Shown here piece by piece: positions 42,451 through 52,804 of a DNA stretch of 64,000 bases; position 1 is the stretch's first letter, and each line of letters opens with the position of its first letter. Source of the DNA: Schizophyllum amplum (lineage: Eukaryota > Basidiomycota > Agaricomycetes > Agaricales > Schizophyllaceae); the NCBI GenBank assembly GCA_007026445.1, contig VDMD01000003.1:434001-498000 (forward strand). Direction: 5' to 3'. The position numbers and the translations under genes were made by a program. The notes under the pieces were generated by a model. The model was not told where the DNA came from, searched no databases, and saw only the letters and a list, made by a program, of their open reading frames with translations.

Positions 42451-43546
42451 CTATACCGCCAACCACCCCGCCACCACCGCGGTCACAATGCTGCTGACCA
42501 CATTCACTTGATTATTGCTGAGGAGGTTGAGCCCGACGAGGTGCGCGCCGCGATCGGAGACGAGCTTGCGTTCTTCGGAATAGCGCGTTTCTTGGATCGT
42601 GGCACCGAGGAGGGAATCGAGCTGATGAAGTGAGATTAGATGAGGTTTGATCGTGTGTATGTAGAAGGGGAGAAAGGGATACGAAGAGAAGCGCTCAAGC
42701 TACTCACCAAGCTTCCACCGCCACCACACAGTGCACCGACCGCCGTGAGCTGAGCAAATAGCGGCAGTGCCGTCGCACGGCAAGCCGGGCTCTCCGCGAC
42801 AAGACATGCGGCCATGACGAGGCCCATTGTTGCGCCACCGGCGATACTAGCGAGAGTGCCGCCACGGCTGACGCCGCCGTTCGTACCGGGAGGCACGGGT
42901 TGGAGGGTGGTGATGAGGATGGGGCGGCCCTGGGAGAGGATGCCGAGCTCGGACGCTAGTGTGTCGCCGAGACAGCAGGCGAAGTGGCTAGGGGAGGAGT
43001 CAGTGGTGAATGAAAGGAGTGCAAGAATTTTCACGTACCCCAGGACCACGAAAAGCAGGCGGCGACTCCATCCTTCCGCGATGGAGCTGTCGATGGGGCA
43101 CCACTGACCATCGTACACGGGTGCGTCAGGCGCGCTGTCGCCCGCAATCCAGGCGGGGAGAGAGGCTGGCGCAAATGCGGCGTTCCAGATGAGCGCAGCG
43201 ACGAGGGCCGCGAATGAGTTGCTCAGGACTTGCCAGCCGGAGCGGTACCCATAGCCGCCGACATGGTACTCGTCCTCGAGCTGGGCTTTGCGCGCCTTGC
43301 CGACTGCGATCGGAAGTCAGCGATGCGTGAGCGATATGAGATATAACACGCACACTTGGTCGCGCGACTGCCGAGGAGGTAGAAGCTGATGAGAGAGACG
43401 CCAAAGATCCAGGCGCCGCCACCGAGCATGATGTAGCCCACCACGAAGGCGGCGCCCGCGCCGGATGGCGAGAGGGACTTTTTGCGGAGGCCATGGCCGG
43501 CAAGGAGGGAGGCGAGTGCGAGAGGTCCGAGCTCGAGGGTGGGCAT
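42451..43546 (-). CDS. DUF92/TMEM19 family integral membrane protein
   Basis: Multi-pass membrane protein. The plant member VTE6 is a phytyl-phosphate kinase and TMEM19 is the animal relative; the fungal substrate is unknown. Four exons are readable: MPTLELGPLALASLLAGHGLRKKSLSPSGAGAAFVVGYIMLGGGAW..LLGSRATK; VGKARKAQLEDEY to VVLG; HFACCLGDTLASELGILS..PVPPGTNGGVSRGGTLASIAGG..GGGSL; and, after an intron at about 42632-42704, LDSLLGATIQETRYSEERK to VVAGWLAV. The conserved GDTLASELG and GTNGGVS..GT motifs are intact. The stop is at 42451-42453. An open plus-strand frame over the last exon (42259-42633) is its shadow. Confidence 0.85.
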
Positions 43547-44423
43547 GATGGACGTCGAGGGCAGGGTGGTGTGTCCTTGGCCGATGAGGTCGGCGCGATG
43601 GCTGTTTCAACGTGTGAACATGGGCGCTAATGCGGCCAGGCGCGCCGGTGTGGGTATGTATGCTGCATCCATCAAGGACGACACAGACGATCTGAGGACG
43701 AGCGCAGTGTCTAACAGTGAACAAGATAAGCAGTCAACTGGAGTCGAATTAGACTGCTGGACAACGAACATTACGATGGGCTTCGCCCGAAATGTAATCC
43801 CATTAGCCGCTCGCTGTCACGTGCATCACCATGTGGCAGTGATCTTGAATTGGGCTGGACCCACAACTAAGTAGGTCATAAATCACCCATCGCGACTCGT
43901 ATCTGACGACCCGAAGGCGGCTGAAAGAACGCCGTAGTCCGGAGCCTGGCGCCATATAGCTCATCGGACACGCCCCTGGCCTGTCCACCCACTGTGTAAT
44001 GATATAGTGGCAAAGTCCGTGACAACTTCGGCCCCCAGTCCGGCAGCAGCGTCGACCTCCTGCTTCCCGCCACAACCTTCTTGGCCTTGCCTGCCCACGG
44101 CGATGACGGCTTTGGTACTGATAATGACATTCATATGCCAAAGTCGAGCATCGGTCGAGGATACTACCTATAACCTGCGATAGCAGCGCTGAGCGAATGT
44201 CATCCGTACTGTTTAGCCAGTGCGCGCTGCCTCTCTGGCCGACGAAGGTGTACAAAACTGTCCAATGAGCAGGAAAAGAACTGTACAAAAACAAAGGTAC
44301 ATACGCATCACAAAGTCCGACGCTCACACAACACTCGCTGGAGGCCACTAAATGTCGGGTGACCCTCGCGAGGCCCAATAGCATCGCAATCTTCCGGATT
44401 TCGGGTCCTTCCGTCTTCGAGCA
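43547..44423. other. intergenic, nothing recognised
   Basis: Upstream of the DUF92 gene and downstream of MID1. No motif-bearing ORF or repeat found. Confidence 0.4.
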
Positions 44424-45949
44424 TCATCCTCCATTGCACCAAATATTACCATAACGATCCTGCAGGCTCGACACCGCACCGTCGCCCTCGCCGTCTTCCT
44501 TCCCGCTATCGACATACCCTACCCCGTAGCTCGCTGCCGCATTGAACCGCATCACCGGGCACTTGAATCCCAGAAAATTTGGACACGCTCGATCCGCCGC
44601 CGTACACGTCTCGAGACACGGCAGCAGCATTGAATACGGGTAGTCCACGGTCGGAAAGTTCGAATTCCTGGGCGCGCTCCCCGACGCCTGTGGCACGAGT
44701 GCCGATCGCACGGTGCTCGTTTCCGCGCCGTCCTTGTTGTGCTTGCTGTGGTGCGTCACGGCGCCGATGCCAGTGGCCGTGGGGTTCGGCGCAGCGGAGG
44801 TGACGGCGTCCGGGTTGGAAGGGCTGGCCTCCCCGCAGCGCGGGAAGCTGACGGTGCAGAGCCAGCGGCGGTACTCGCGCTGGCAGTCCGCGCAGGTGAC
44901 GAGCGGCGAATACAGGTCGCGCCCGCATGCGAAGCTCGTCAGCGACACCGTAAGGTTCGTGATGGACGACAGAAGCGGGTCAGTGATGGAGTCCGGGATG
45001 TTACTCGCGTCGTAGCGCGTGGTGGACTCGGGGAAGGGGAGCGGGACCGGGTAGGCGATGTTGGGGCAGAAGGGGAGGGAGGAGACGAGGGGGCAGTTGA
45101 AGGTGGCGGATTTGGTGGCGAAGTACATGGGCTGGCTGACTTGGGTGCCGGCGCGGACGACGTAGGCGGTGTAGTTCGTGGAGGGCGTGAGGCCTTCGAT
45201 GATCCACTGTGTGCGCCAGCCGAGATCGTCGCGCAGCCAGGCGGACTCGTTCGTGACGGTGCCGGCGCTTGTTTGCGATGCGAGCACGCAGGCTGTCTGG
45301 GGTAAGGAGGAGAGGGAGCCCGAGGTATCGGTTTCGACAAGGAAGATGGTAAAGTTGGAGGAGGATGAGGGCTCGGTGAAGGTGAGGTTTGCGTCTGGGA
45401 GAGTGTAGTTGGGGTACGACGGTTCCGCCCATCCCGAGAGCTCGAAGGTGGGGGAGAAGATGATCGCCTGATTACTCGTGGTGTCCCCCAGCAGCGGTAG
45501 TTGGTCAAGGGACTGGTGTATCGGGCCTGGGACGATGTCAGAGAGCGATACGTGGGGCAGGAGGTTTGCGCACCGTTCTCGGACACGCCTATCTCAAACG
45601 TCGTTTCCCCCGCGTCCTCGACTGCGAGCACGCCCCCCTCCTCGAAGAGACCCGTAAAGTTGCCGTAGCCATCAGTGAGGTCGATCTCGTACACATTGTC
45701 GCCTCCGCTCGCGCTGGGCGTCGACACAGCCGAGCTGTTCGTAACAAAAAAGCGGGGGGTTGAGTCGGAGTTCGAGGAGCAGAATGCGACCGAGACGGAG
45801 AGATTTGAGGAGGAGGGAAGGGTGAATGTAGGGGGATCGGGGACGGTGTCCGCGTTGAAGGACGAAATGGAGTCGATCCCGAGCGCGGTCTGCGCGGCTG
45901 CGGGAGCGACTGCAATGCTAAGGAGCCATAAGACAGCTTCCAGGAGCAT
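44424..45949 (-). CDS. MID1: Mid1-like subunit of the stretch-activated calcium channel
   Basis: Plasma-membrane/ER glycoprotein that works with Cch1 in calcium entry during stress and mating. Start MLLEAVLWLLSIAVAPAAAQ is a good signal peptide; the longer ORF start at 46066 is rejected. An intron at about 45480-45575 joins FEIGVSENG to GPIHQSLDQLPLL. Many N-x-S/T sites (NLSVS, NSSAV, NYTLP, NLTFT, NFTIF). The Cys-rich C-terminal part is diagnostic: FNCPLVSSLPFCPNIAYPVP, FACGRDLYSPLVTCADCQREYRRWLCTVSFPRCGE, LLPCLETCTAADRACPNFLGFKCP and the final YGNIWCNGG. A His/Lys/Ser-rich insertion (HHSKHNKDGAE) separates two of the Cys blocks. Confidence 0.88.
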
Positions 45950-46385
45950 CAGAGTGGTCGCATGAAGAAAGCAGCAAATTCGACTCGCCAACTCCGGCGG
46001 CTGCGTAGCGCCTGCGTCGCGAGGTCCGATGACCGGGTTGACATTTCCAATTCTGGCCAGGCCCATTGTTCATTATTCAGGTGAAGGTGAAGCTCGACTT
46101 TATCCACTGTCAGAGCCAGACATCACGCTATTCCGCAGAATACAATCTGTTGGAGGTACTCTGTAAACGAATACATCACTCTTATCCCGGGACCCTCAGA
46201 AGTTGTGGCATTACCTCTAGACGAGCGAGAGTGACGCGAGTCTACAGAGCACGCGTAAGTATCCGGGAGAGAATGCAAGCATGAAAGCGTACAGAAGGCT
46301 TACCTTTTCAGAACGAAGGGGAAGCGAATAAGTCGCGAAGTCTTATGCGTGACACTGACTCTCGACACAGTCTGAGTCTGATGAG

Positions 46386-47639
46386 TAGTGTTGTTTCCCG
46401 CTCGGCTGTTAGTAGTGTTGCCGCTGAGCTGAGCTGGCTTAAGCGTGAGCGCGGCTTGAGCGCCGTATAAGGCAGGTGGAGCGGCTTAAGCCAGCTTAAG
46501 CGTGCTCCACTCAAGCGCGAGCTCAAGCCCTCGCGTGGGCCAGATGTGGCCCCGCTGGCTGGCGGCGGCTGCCAGCTGAAGGCCAGCACCGGGGGCCGCT
46601 CTCAGTCCATATCTATGCCGATGCTTGGAATATGGCCTTATGCCCAGCGACTGAACATGACCTAGTCCTCAATGCATTTTCCAGCCCGGAGCTGTATATT
46701 CATCTGTCCGAGTCTGATACTGAGTACGGTGTGCTCTATCCTAGCATCAATCTCTACTGTGGATTATGGTACAGCTGACTGTCCTCTCGCGATGCGCCGG
46801 GCTCACTCTGGAGGAGTATGATGCAGGCTGCAGCTGCATACTGCACAGCGGCGTATGCGGCGCGGGGCCTTCCTAGACAGGCAGGTGCGCGCTTAAGCTA
46901 AACTTAAGCTGGCTCGGCTTAAGCCGGCTTAAGCTGCCCGATTGGGAGCTTAAGCCAGCTCAGCGCGCGCTCAGCGGCAACACTAGCTGTTAGCGGCTAG
47001 CCGATCAAGCCAGCCGCCCAGAAGCCGAGCCGAGCCGTCGAAATGGCTTCTTTGCGTCATTCGCTCGGCTTCCGCTCCCAGCCGTAAGCCGGTCAAGCCG
47101 AGCCGGCTAAGCCGCGGCTGGCAGACCGAATGAGAAGGTTGTGAGAAGGTCACTATTCTCACCGCTTCATTACTGTATTTTGCGCTCAATGCTGCTACAA
47201 TGCCCCTACAGTATGCTAAGTATCTTTCCAACCATTTTGCGAGGCCGAAGGAGAGCCTGGAGAGGCATGCGACACACGGGGTGATCGACGGCGTGACGCT
47301 GACTTTATCGGCCCGTTTCTCCCGAAGTAGGCGGTCAATAGGCGGTCGTTGACTATTCAGACACCTCCGACCTCTGCTCTCCCATATTTCTCACCTGATA
47401 GTAAGGCCATGGTAAATTCACGTTCTTACGACCAAGCCCAGCGAGTTGACGATGCCAAAAGCAGGGACAGGGATACCCTTCGTGCAAACTGGGTTTTAGC
47501 CGCGGCTCAAGCCGAAGCCAAGCCGAGCGAAGCCGAGCCTTCCCAATTGAGACGGCTTGAAAGCCGCTGGCTAGCCGAAATATGCCGGAGCCATCAGAAG
47601 CCGAGCCGAGCCAAGCCGAGCCGAGCCACAACAACACTA
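46386..47639. mobile_element. non-autonomous hAT element (outer; 1254 bp including a nested copy)
   Basis: Perfect 8-bp duplication CTGATGAG at 46378-46385 and 47640-47647. Ends TAGTGTTGTT / AACAACACTA. Subterminal regions are dense in AGCCGAGCC and its complement, mainly at 47000-47110 and 47500-47630. The left arm is split after 27 bases by a second hAT element. No transposase code. Confidence 0.9.
46413..46985. mobile_element. non-autonomous hAT element (inner; 573 bp), GGCTTAAGC subterminal array
   Basis: Perfect 8-bp duplication GCTGTTAG at 46405-46412 and 46986-46993. 17-bp perfect inverted repeat TAGTGTTGCCGCTGAGC. Subterminal GGCTTAAGC / GCTTAAGCC repeats at both ends. Inserted into the outer element near its left end. 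Confidence 0.9.
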
Positions 47640-47647
47640 CTGATGAG

Positions 47648-48112
47648 GGCACGTGAGTGAGGTAAAATTATATGCCTAGTAGTAGTACTAACCTAGTAGC
47701 GCTACTACTATGGTTGTACCCAGGCTTATTGAAACGACCTTTGCGTGCTTTGAAGTTGAACTTGACGCTCCTGGTAGTTGTGGGTCCTGTGTAGGTCCGT
47801 CTCGGAGCCGCTTGGCGGATCATTTACCACATGGCTTGCACGCGGTCCATTGGAAATTGTGCGGTTGACCTTCCCCCATCATGATCAAATGCATCGCCCG
47901 CCGGACGGTCTTTCTGCGCTCGGAGCCGGCGCTTCGCGCTTGCCTTGCTACCTCCCAACTTGAGTGCAGCTCTACACTCACACGCTATCTTCTTTCACCC
48001 TTGATCGTACATCATCGATCTGCTCGTCTACCGTTGTTCTGAATCTCTACCGACGCGTTTGTCGCCCGCATCATCCCCCGAGGCTCGAGCACCGTGCGCC
48101 ACAGATCCTCCA
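47648..48112. other. intergenic / 5' region of the nuclear-type gene
   Basis: A palindromic-looking AGTAGTAGTACTAACCTAGTAGCGCTACTACTA patch at about 47676-47710 may be the remains of a small repeat. Otherwise nothing seen. Confidence 0.35.
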
Positions 48113-49052
48113 ATGCCGCCACTCAAGCGCATGCTGTCGTCAACAAGCTCAAGCAGCAGCAGGGCGTCCGTACGAGCGCCGCAGACCAAGAAACCGCGCA
48201 TCAGCGCCTCCGACGACGACGAACGCGGCTACGATGCCTCAGATGAGCGTGATCTCAAGCCTGCCACCCGGCGCCGCCGACGGACCCTCCCCGCGTCCAA
48301 GCCCGATTCCGCAGGCGAAGACGACACGGACGAAGAGCCAAAGCTGCCCGCCGCCACAGAGGTCCGTTCTCCCCTTTCTCCCCCGTGAATCACGGCGCTT
48401 AGCTGACGATGGTGTTGATCACAGCGCCGTTTGAAGTACATCGGGACGCTCGCTGCGAGCTTTGACACGAGCGACCTTGTCGCGCTTGCCGCCGACTTTC
48501 CGGCGCACGCGCGCAGCGGCGTGCTTGTACGTGGCGTTGCTCGCCACTGCCGCGATATTGCGCGCGCTCGACGATCCGACCTCAAGCGCGAAGCCCGTTG
48601 GGTGCGGCGCGTATCGCAACAATCTGCCTCCTGTCTTGATGAGCAAGTTGAGGTGCGTGCATGGCCTGCTAGTCATCGGCCTTGACGAGACAGCGGGGGG
48701 GGGGGGGGGGGGGGGGTCCTCTTTCCTGTGCAAAGATCTGACACGTTGACAGCAGCGCGCAGAGCATTGCGCCGAGATGCTGGCGACGCTCCCCTCTTCG
48801 GCGCTCGACAAGGTAATTGCGGCGCTGCCTGGATATGATGGGATGCGGCAGGGCAGCGCTGCGGACGTATCGGAGAATATTGCGATGTACCTTGACGTGC
48901 TGGCGCGGAACGAAGACGCCCTGCTTGTTGAGCAGGAAACCATGATTGAGGAGATCCAGAGCCGCTATGTGCGACCTCGAGGTCGCTCCGCATCTCAACG
49001 TGCGAGGAGCGACAGTGAAAAGTCAAGCAAATCGACCGCCTCTAAAGAGTAG
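48113..49052 (+). CDS. uncharacterised, probably nuclear protein
   Basis: Three exons join in phase: 48113-48361, 48425-48652 and 48753-49052 (258 residues). The N-terminus is basic and Ser-rich with NLS-like runs (KKPRISASDDDERG, ATRRRRRTLPASK) and an acidic patch. The C-terminal exon is helical (AEHCAEMLATLPSSALDKV, NIAMYLDVLARNEDALLVEQETMIEEIQSRY), compatible with a coiled coil, then a Ser/Lys-rich tail. I do not recognise the family. Exon 2 is also open in a second frame that reads more protein-like (LATAAILRALDDPTSSAK), but only the first frame joins exon 3 in phase. The second intron contains 22 consecutive G. Confidence 0.55.
48695..48716 (+). repeat. 22-nt poly-G tract in intron 2 of the nuclear-type gene
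   Basis: Uninterrupted run of 22 G on the coding strand, 36 bases before the 3' splice site. Could form a quadruplex or be length-variable; could also be an assembly-sensitive spot. Confidence 0.9.
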
Positions 49053-49299
49053 ATCCATGCACGCTTCTTGAGTATCACGGTGTATTATACTGTAGTACTT
49101 ACTGCCATGAATGAGGTCGCGAGCTGTGTATACTCATTCGCATGAGAAATGATACATTCGTACGGCTATCATAAGGATCTGAAGCTGGTCTGTTGAAGGG
49201 GTCCGTCGCGCGGGCGCTCGGCTTCCTCACCAGGCGCCCTTCGAATTCAACTGTCCGCGCAATGAGACATAAACTAGCGTAGAAATATGTACGACTCAC

Positions 49300-49809
49300 C
49301 TAGTCCTGGTTAACGCACTTGTACCACCGTGGCTCGCGTTCGGCACCCTCAAGCTGCAACTCGTCCGCAATCTGTTCCACAACCTCAGGCGTCGGTGGCT
49401 GACGCCAGCGACGTTGTGGAGCCCAGTTGTCCGCTAACGCGATAACGTTCGTCATGCCGCTGGGCGCACTGGGTTCCTTGACCAGCGGGGCGCGGACAAT
49501 GGGTATGGGAAACTTGCGACCGAGTCTGCCCGGCACAACGTCCCCCATGGTGATAAGATGAGCGTGGATTTTGTGCTGAGAGGCACCCTCAGGAAGGGGG
49601 CAGGCCTCCTGGCAGTATCTGCGGGCTATGGCCTCCGTGAGCTCGAAGCCCAGCACATGGTGTGACCTGTGCCGGCGCGTCTGCCAATCGCGAAGGGGAG
49701 GTGAAGGTGCGGTATTGGTGGCAATGGTAGATGGAGTTGTGCGAGAGGCACTTTGGTCGGAGTTGACCACCGCATGAGGTAGAGAAGGTGTCGACGGCAT
49801 GGCAGTCAT
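49300..49809 (-). CDS. septin-flanking orphan family, copy 1
   Basis: Single-exon protein of 169 residues, unrecognised. A variable Ser/Thr/Pro-rich N-terminus of about 38 residues is followed by a conserved ~130-residue domain: PPLRDWQTRRHRSHHVLGFE, LTEAIARRYCQEACPLPEG, VPGRLGRKFPIPIVRAPLVK, MTNVIALADNWAPQRRWRQP, and a C-terminus REPRWYKCVNQD. No signal peptide or membrane segment. Two paralogues lie on the other strand on the far side of the septin gene. Trp/Arg/Pro-rich motifs suggest a compact binding domain, but no function can be assigned. Confidence 0.65.
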   Translation of the reverse strand: MTAMPSTPSLPHAVVNSDQSASRTTPSTIATNTAPSPPLRDWQTRRHRSHHVLGFELTEAIARRYCQEACPLPEGASQHKIHAHLITMGDVVPGRLGRKFPIPIVRAPLVKEPSAPSGMTNVIALADNWAPQRRWRQPPTPEVVEQIADELQLEGAEREPRWYKCVNQD

Positions 49810-50270
49810 GCTGCTGCCGACTCATGCAGGTTGTTGAAAGACAAGGTCGTGCTATACTACTACCACCAAGCCCACGACAGCCAGCGGCGCACGCCGAATT
49901 TACTTGCTTTTGCGACGTTCGCATCGCCTGCTCACCCTGCCATTCACTGAACCGCTGTCCCAATACCACAATCTATTATATAGGATTAGAACAACAAACA
50001 AAGGAGCGTAGTCGTAAGAGATAGAGAACGGACAAAAGGCTTCCAAGTAACGGCGCATGGGTTGATCGTAGAGATGAGCGTTCCGCAAACAAGAACTGAG
50101 CGCCACTGCACGGCAGCGATGGAACCACTGCATAGCAACGAAGGGATGGCAGTGAATGGGTATAAAGAGGACCGAAGCAGTTCCAGTAACCGAAGTACGA
50201 GGGAATACGACGCGAAAGCCTGGTAGGTAGGTAGGGTGTTCCCATAATCCTACGACGCAGCGACACGCAC
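49810..50270. other. intergenic, nothing recognised
   Basis: Between the orphan copy 1 start and the septin stop; short motif-free ORFs only. Confidence 0.35.
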
Positions 50271-51754
50271 GCGTTTACCGCCTCTGGCCGCGCGACCCGG
50301 TTCCGCCGTATCCCCCGGCACCCAAATTGTCGAGCTCGACCTCGAGCTGCTTGATAGCACTGTGTGCCATCTCCAGGTCTTTGTTGAGGCGGTCGCGCTC
50401 GGCGATGAGCTGTATAGTATGTCAGCTTGGGGCCGCTCACTCGATCAAACAACGCAGCGACGCACATGTTGCTCCCATTGGCGGAAGCGCGCCTCCTCGG
50501 CCTTGACCTGGTCGGTGAACTTCTTGCGCAGTTGCTCCTCCTCCTCGCGGAACTTCGGGTTGTCGAGCTTCTTCACCTTGGGCTCGCCGAACTTGCGGGT
50601 CTCCATTTGCTGCTGGCGGTAGTTCTTTGGGCGGGTCAGGATAGGGCAGAAATGCGGTTGGGAAGACGCGCACCTCGTAGTGGTTCTCCTCCGTCGTGGA
50701 GATGAGGTCCAGCATGTGCGTGCGGATGAGCAGCTGGCGGAGCTTCTTGAAGTCGCAGTGGTTCTCGTTCTCGACTGTCGGACAGGTCAGTCTCGCCGTA
50801 TGTATGTGGCAAGCGGCACGCACCTTCTGCGACACCCCACAGGTACTCGCGACCCTTGGTAATGCGGCCGTCGGGCGTCTTGACGTCCTCAGTGCTACCA
50901 ATGATGCTGAAGGGGATGGCTTCGATGAGCATCTTCGCGTGCTCGGCCTCCTCCTCCGCCGACGCGTCCACGGGCGGTGTGTAGATGCGGATACCCTGGG
51001 CAGCAATAACTTCACGAACCTGTCGTTGCAATGTCAGTGAACCGGGCATGAATACAGTCAGGCGACGCACCCTCTGCTTGAAGACGAACAGGTCATTCTG
51101 AGTCAGCGTGTCCGCCTTTGCAACGACAGGGATGAGGTTGACGCGCGTGCCGAGACGCTTCATGATCTCGATGTCGAGAGGCTTAAGACTAAGAGCCGGC
51201 GTTAGTCCATGTCCCCTGTTCGGTAGCGCGTCACTCACGTATGGCCCGTGGGGCGGATGAAGTACAAGCATGCGTGCACCCTCAAGTCCGTCTTCTCGTG
51301 CCGTTGGGGCTGCTGCTCCTGCCGCATGTACGCTTCGTGCTGGTCGTCAATGAAGTCGACAATCGGACTCCAGCTGTCCCTGTTGTTGACATAGTCGCCG
51401 AACCCGGGGGTGTCGATAACAGTCAGCTTGACCTTGAACGCCTTCTCTTCGAGCTCGGCCTTGATGATCTCGACCTCCGTGAGCTTGTCGAGGAGCTTGG
51501 TGTGCCGCTTGTGGTACGACTTGGATGGGGAGAGTTCGGTGGAGAAGAGCGTGTTGATGAGCGTGGTCTTCCCCAGGCCGGACTCGCCGACGACCATGAT
51601 GGTGAAGTGCGCGCCGCGCTTGGCGACAATTTTGTGCCGCTGGACGCGTAGGGTGCGGTGGTCAGCGCGACGCGTTCTGCGGGAAGGAGATATGCACACG
51701 CACCTGGTTCGGCAGGTTGGCAATGCCGATACCGTCTCCCATGGGTGCAGACAT
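50271..51754 (-). CDS. CDC3: septin, Cdc3/AspB type
   Basis: GTP-binding cytoskeletal protein of septin filaments at septa and branch points. It starts [17 protein letters not shown], as in AspB/Cdc3-type septins (FANLPNQRHK). G1 is [16 protein letters not shown]3 DTPGFGD, G4 AKAD ([14 protein letters not shown]). The septin-unique region follows ([35 protein letters not shown]). The C-terminus is a coiled coil ending [18 protein letters not shown] and GSRGQRR. Introns of about 50-70 nt lie near 51665-51705, 51190-51240, 51020-51070, 50780-50825, 50620-50670 and 50411-50465. Assignment to Cdc3 rather than Cdc12 or Cdc10 rests on the N-terminus and needs a tree. Confidence 0.85.
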
Positions 51755-51974
51755 TTTGCTTCAACGACGGACGGAGGAGAAATGAAGAGAAAATGGACAA
51801 GACGACGCGACGACGACGACGAGCGCGACGTGCAACTGGTGTGAGAGGGGAAAATGCCAGTTCTTGTAGGCTCGTGTTTGGCAATACCCTTATGGTCGTT
51901 AGCATCGGGGATTGCCGCACGACGGTTCGACTTTCGATATCGAAGGCCCTGATCCTAACTCGTTCTCTGCCTTC

Positions 51975-52460
51975 ATGACTTCCGTTTCGACAACCTCGCC
52001 TGCGCCTGACAGGACTTGTAGCTTCAAGCAGAGCGACTCTCCCATAACTTCACCCTTGCCTCCGCTTCGCGAGTGGCAGACGCGCCGGCACAGTTCGCAC
52101 CATGTCCTGGGTTTCGAGCTCACGGAAGCCATAGCCCGCAGATATTGCCAGGAGGAATTCCCCATTCCCGAGGGTGCTTCCGAGCTCAAAGTCGAAGCTC
52201 ATCTTACCGTCATGGAGGATGTTGTGCCGGACATCCTCGGTCGCAAGTTTGCCGTACCCATTATCCCCGCCCCGCTGGTCAAGGAACCCAGTGCGCTCAG
52301 CGGCATGACCCATGTAATCGCGTTGGCGGACAACTGGGCTCCACAACGTCGCTGGCGTCAGCCGCCGTCGCCTGAGGTTGTGGATCAGATCGCCGACGAG
52401 TTGCAGCTTGAGGGGGCCGAGCGCGAGCCGCGGTGGTACAAGTGTGTTGACCAGGACTAG
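51975..52460 (+). CDS. septin-flanking orphan family, copy 2
   Basis: Single exon; the start at 51975 (MTSVSTTS) matches copy 3 better than the upstream ATG at 51912. Domain as in copy 1: LREWQTRRHSSHHVLGFE, ARRYCQEEFPIPEGASELK, VPDILGRKFAVPIIPAPLVK, LADNWAPQRRWRQPPSPEVV, ending PRWYKCVDQD. Bases 52110-52384 are identical to 52955-53229 in copy 3, while flanking coding bases differ, which indicates recent gene conversion. Divergent from the septin gene, whose start lies about 220 bases upstream. A GTGAGT follows the stop, but no further exon is supported. Confidence 0.65.
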   Translation: MTSVSTTSPAPDRTCSFKQSDSPITSPLPPLREWQTRRHSSHHVLGFELTEAIARRYCQEEFPIPEGASELKVEAHLTVMEDVVPDILGRKFAVPIIPAPLVKEPSALSGMTHVIALADNWAPQRRWRQPPSPEVVDQIADELQLEGAEREPRWYKCVDQD

Positions 52461-52804
52461 GTGAGTCGTACACACGTCTAGTTCAGGTCGCTTCTCATCA
52501 TGTACGCAGGTGACGAAGCTTGCAAGGCATTTTTCCAGGAAGCTGGAAGGCGTGCCGACAAGGCGGTTCCTTTGCACACCCCTTGTTCGCCGTTAACAAG
52601 GGGGCTTCATGTTGAGCGGTATTATACAACAATATCGAGGCTAAAAGCTGGCAAAGTTTCTCCAGGCGAACGTCAAGGATATCAGCCGTGAGACTGGTAG
52701 GTCCATGTTTGGCGGCGTCCGTCGCTCGCTTCGGGAATTGCCGCATGACAAGTTGACCTCGTACTTTGTGGCCCAGATCCTTCAGGGTCTTGGCTTCCGC
52801 CAAC

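Noticed and set aside
42259..42633. 124-codon plus-strand frame with a plausible C-terminus
   Set aside because: It is the complement of the last DUF92 exon, whose minus-strand reading (LDSLLGATIQETRYSE) is a clear family match.
48462..48749. Alternative frame in exon 2 of the nuclear-type gene, with a more protein-like look
   Set aside because: No donor/acceptor pair connects it in phase to exon 3; only the other frame gives a continuous product. Kept as a caveat.
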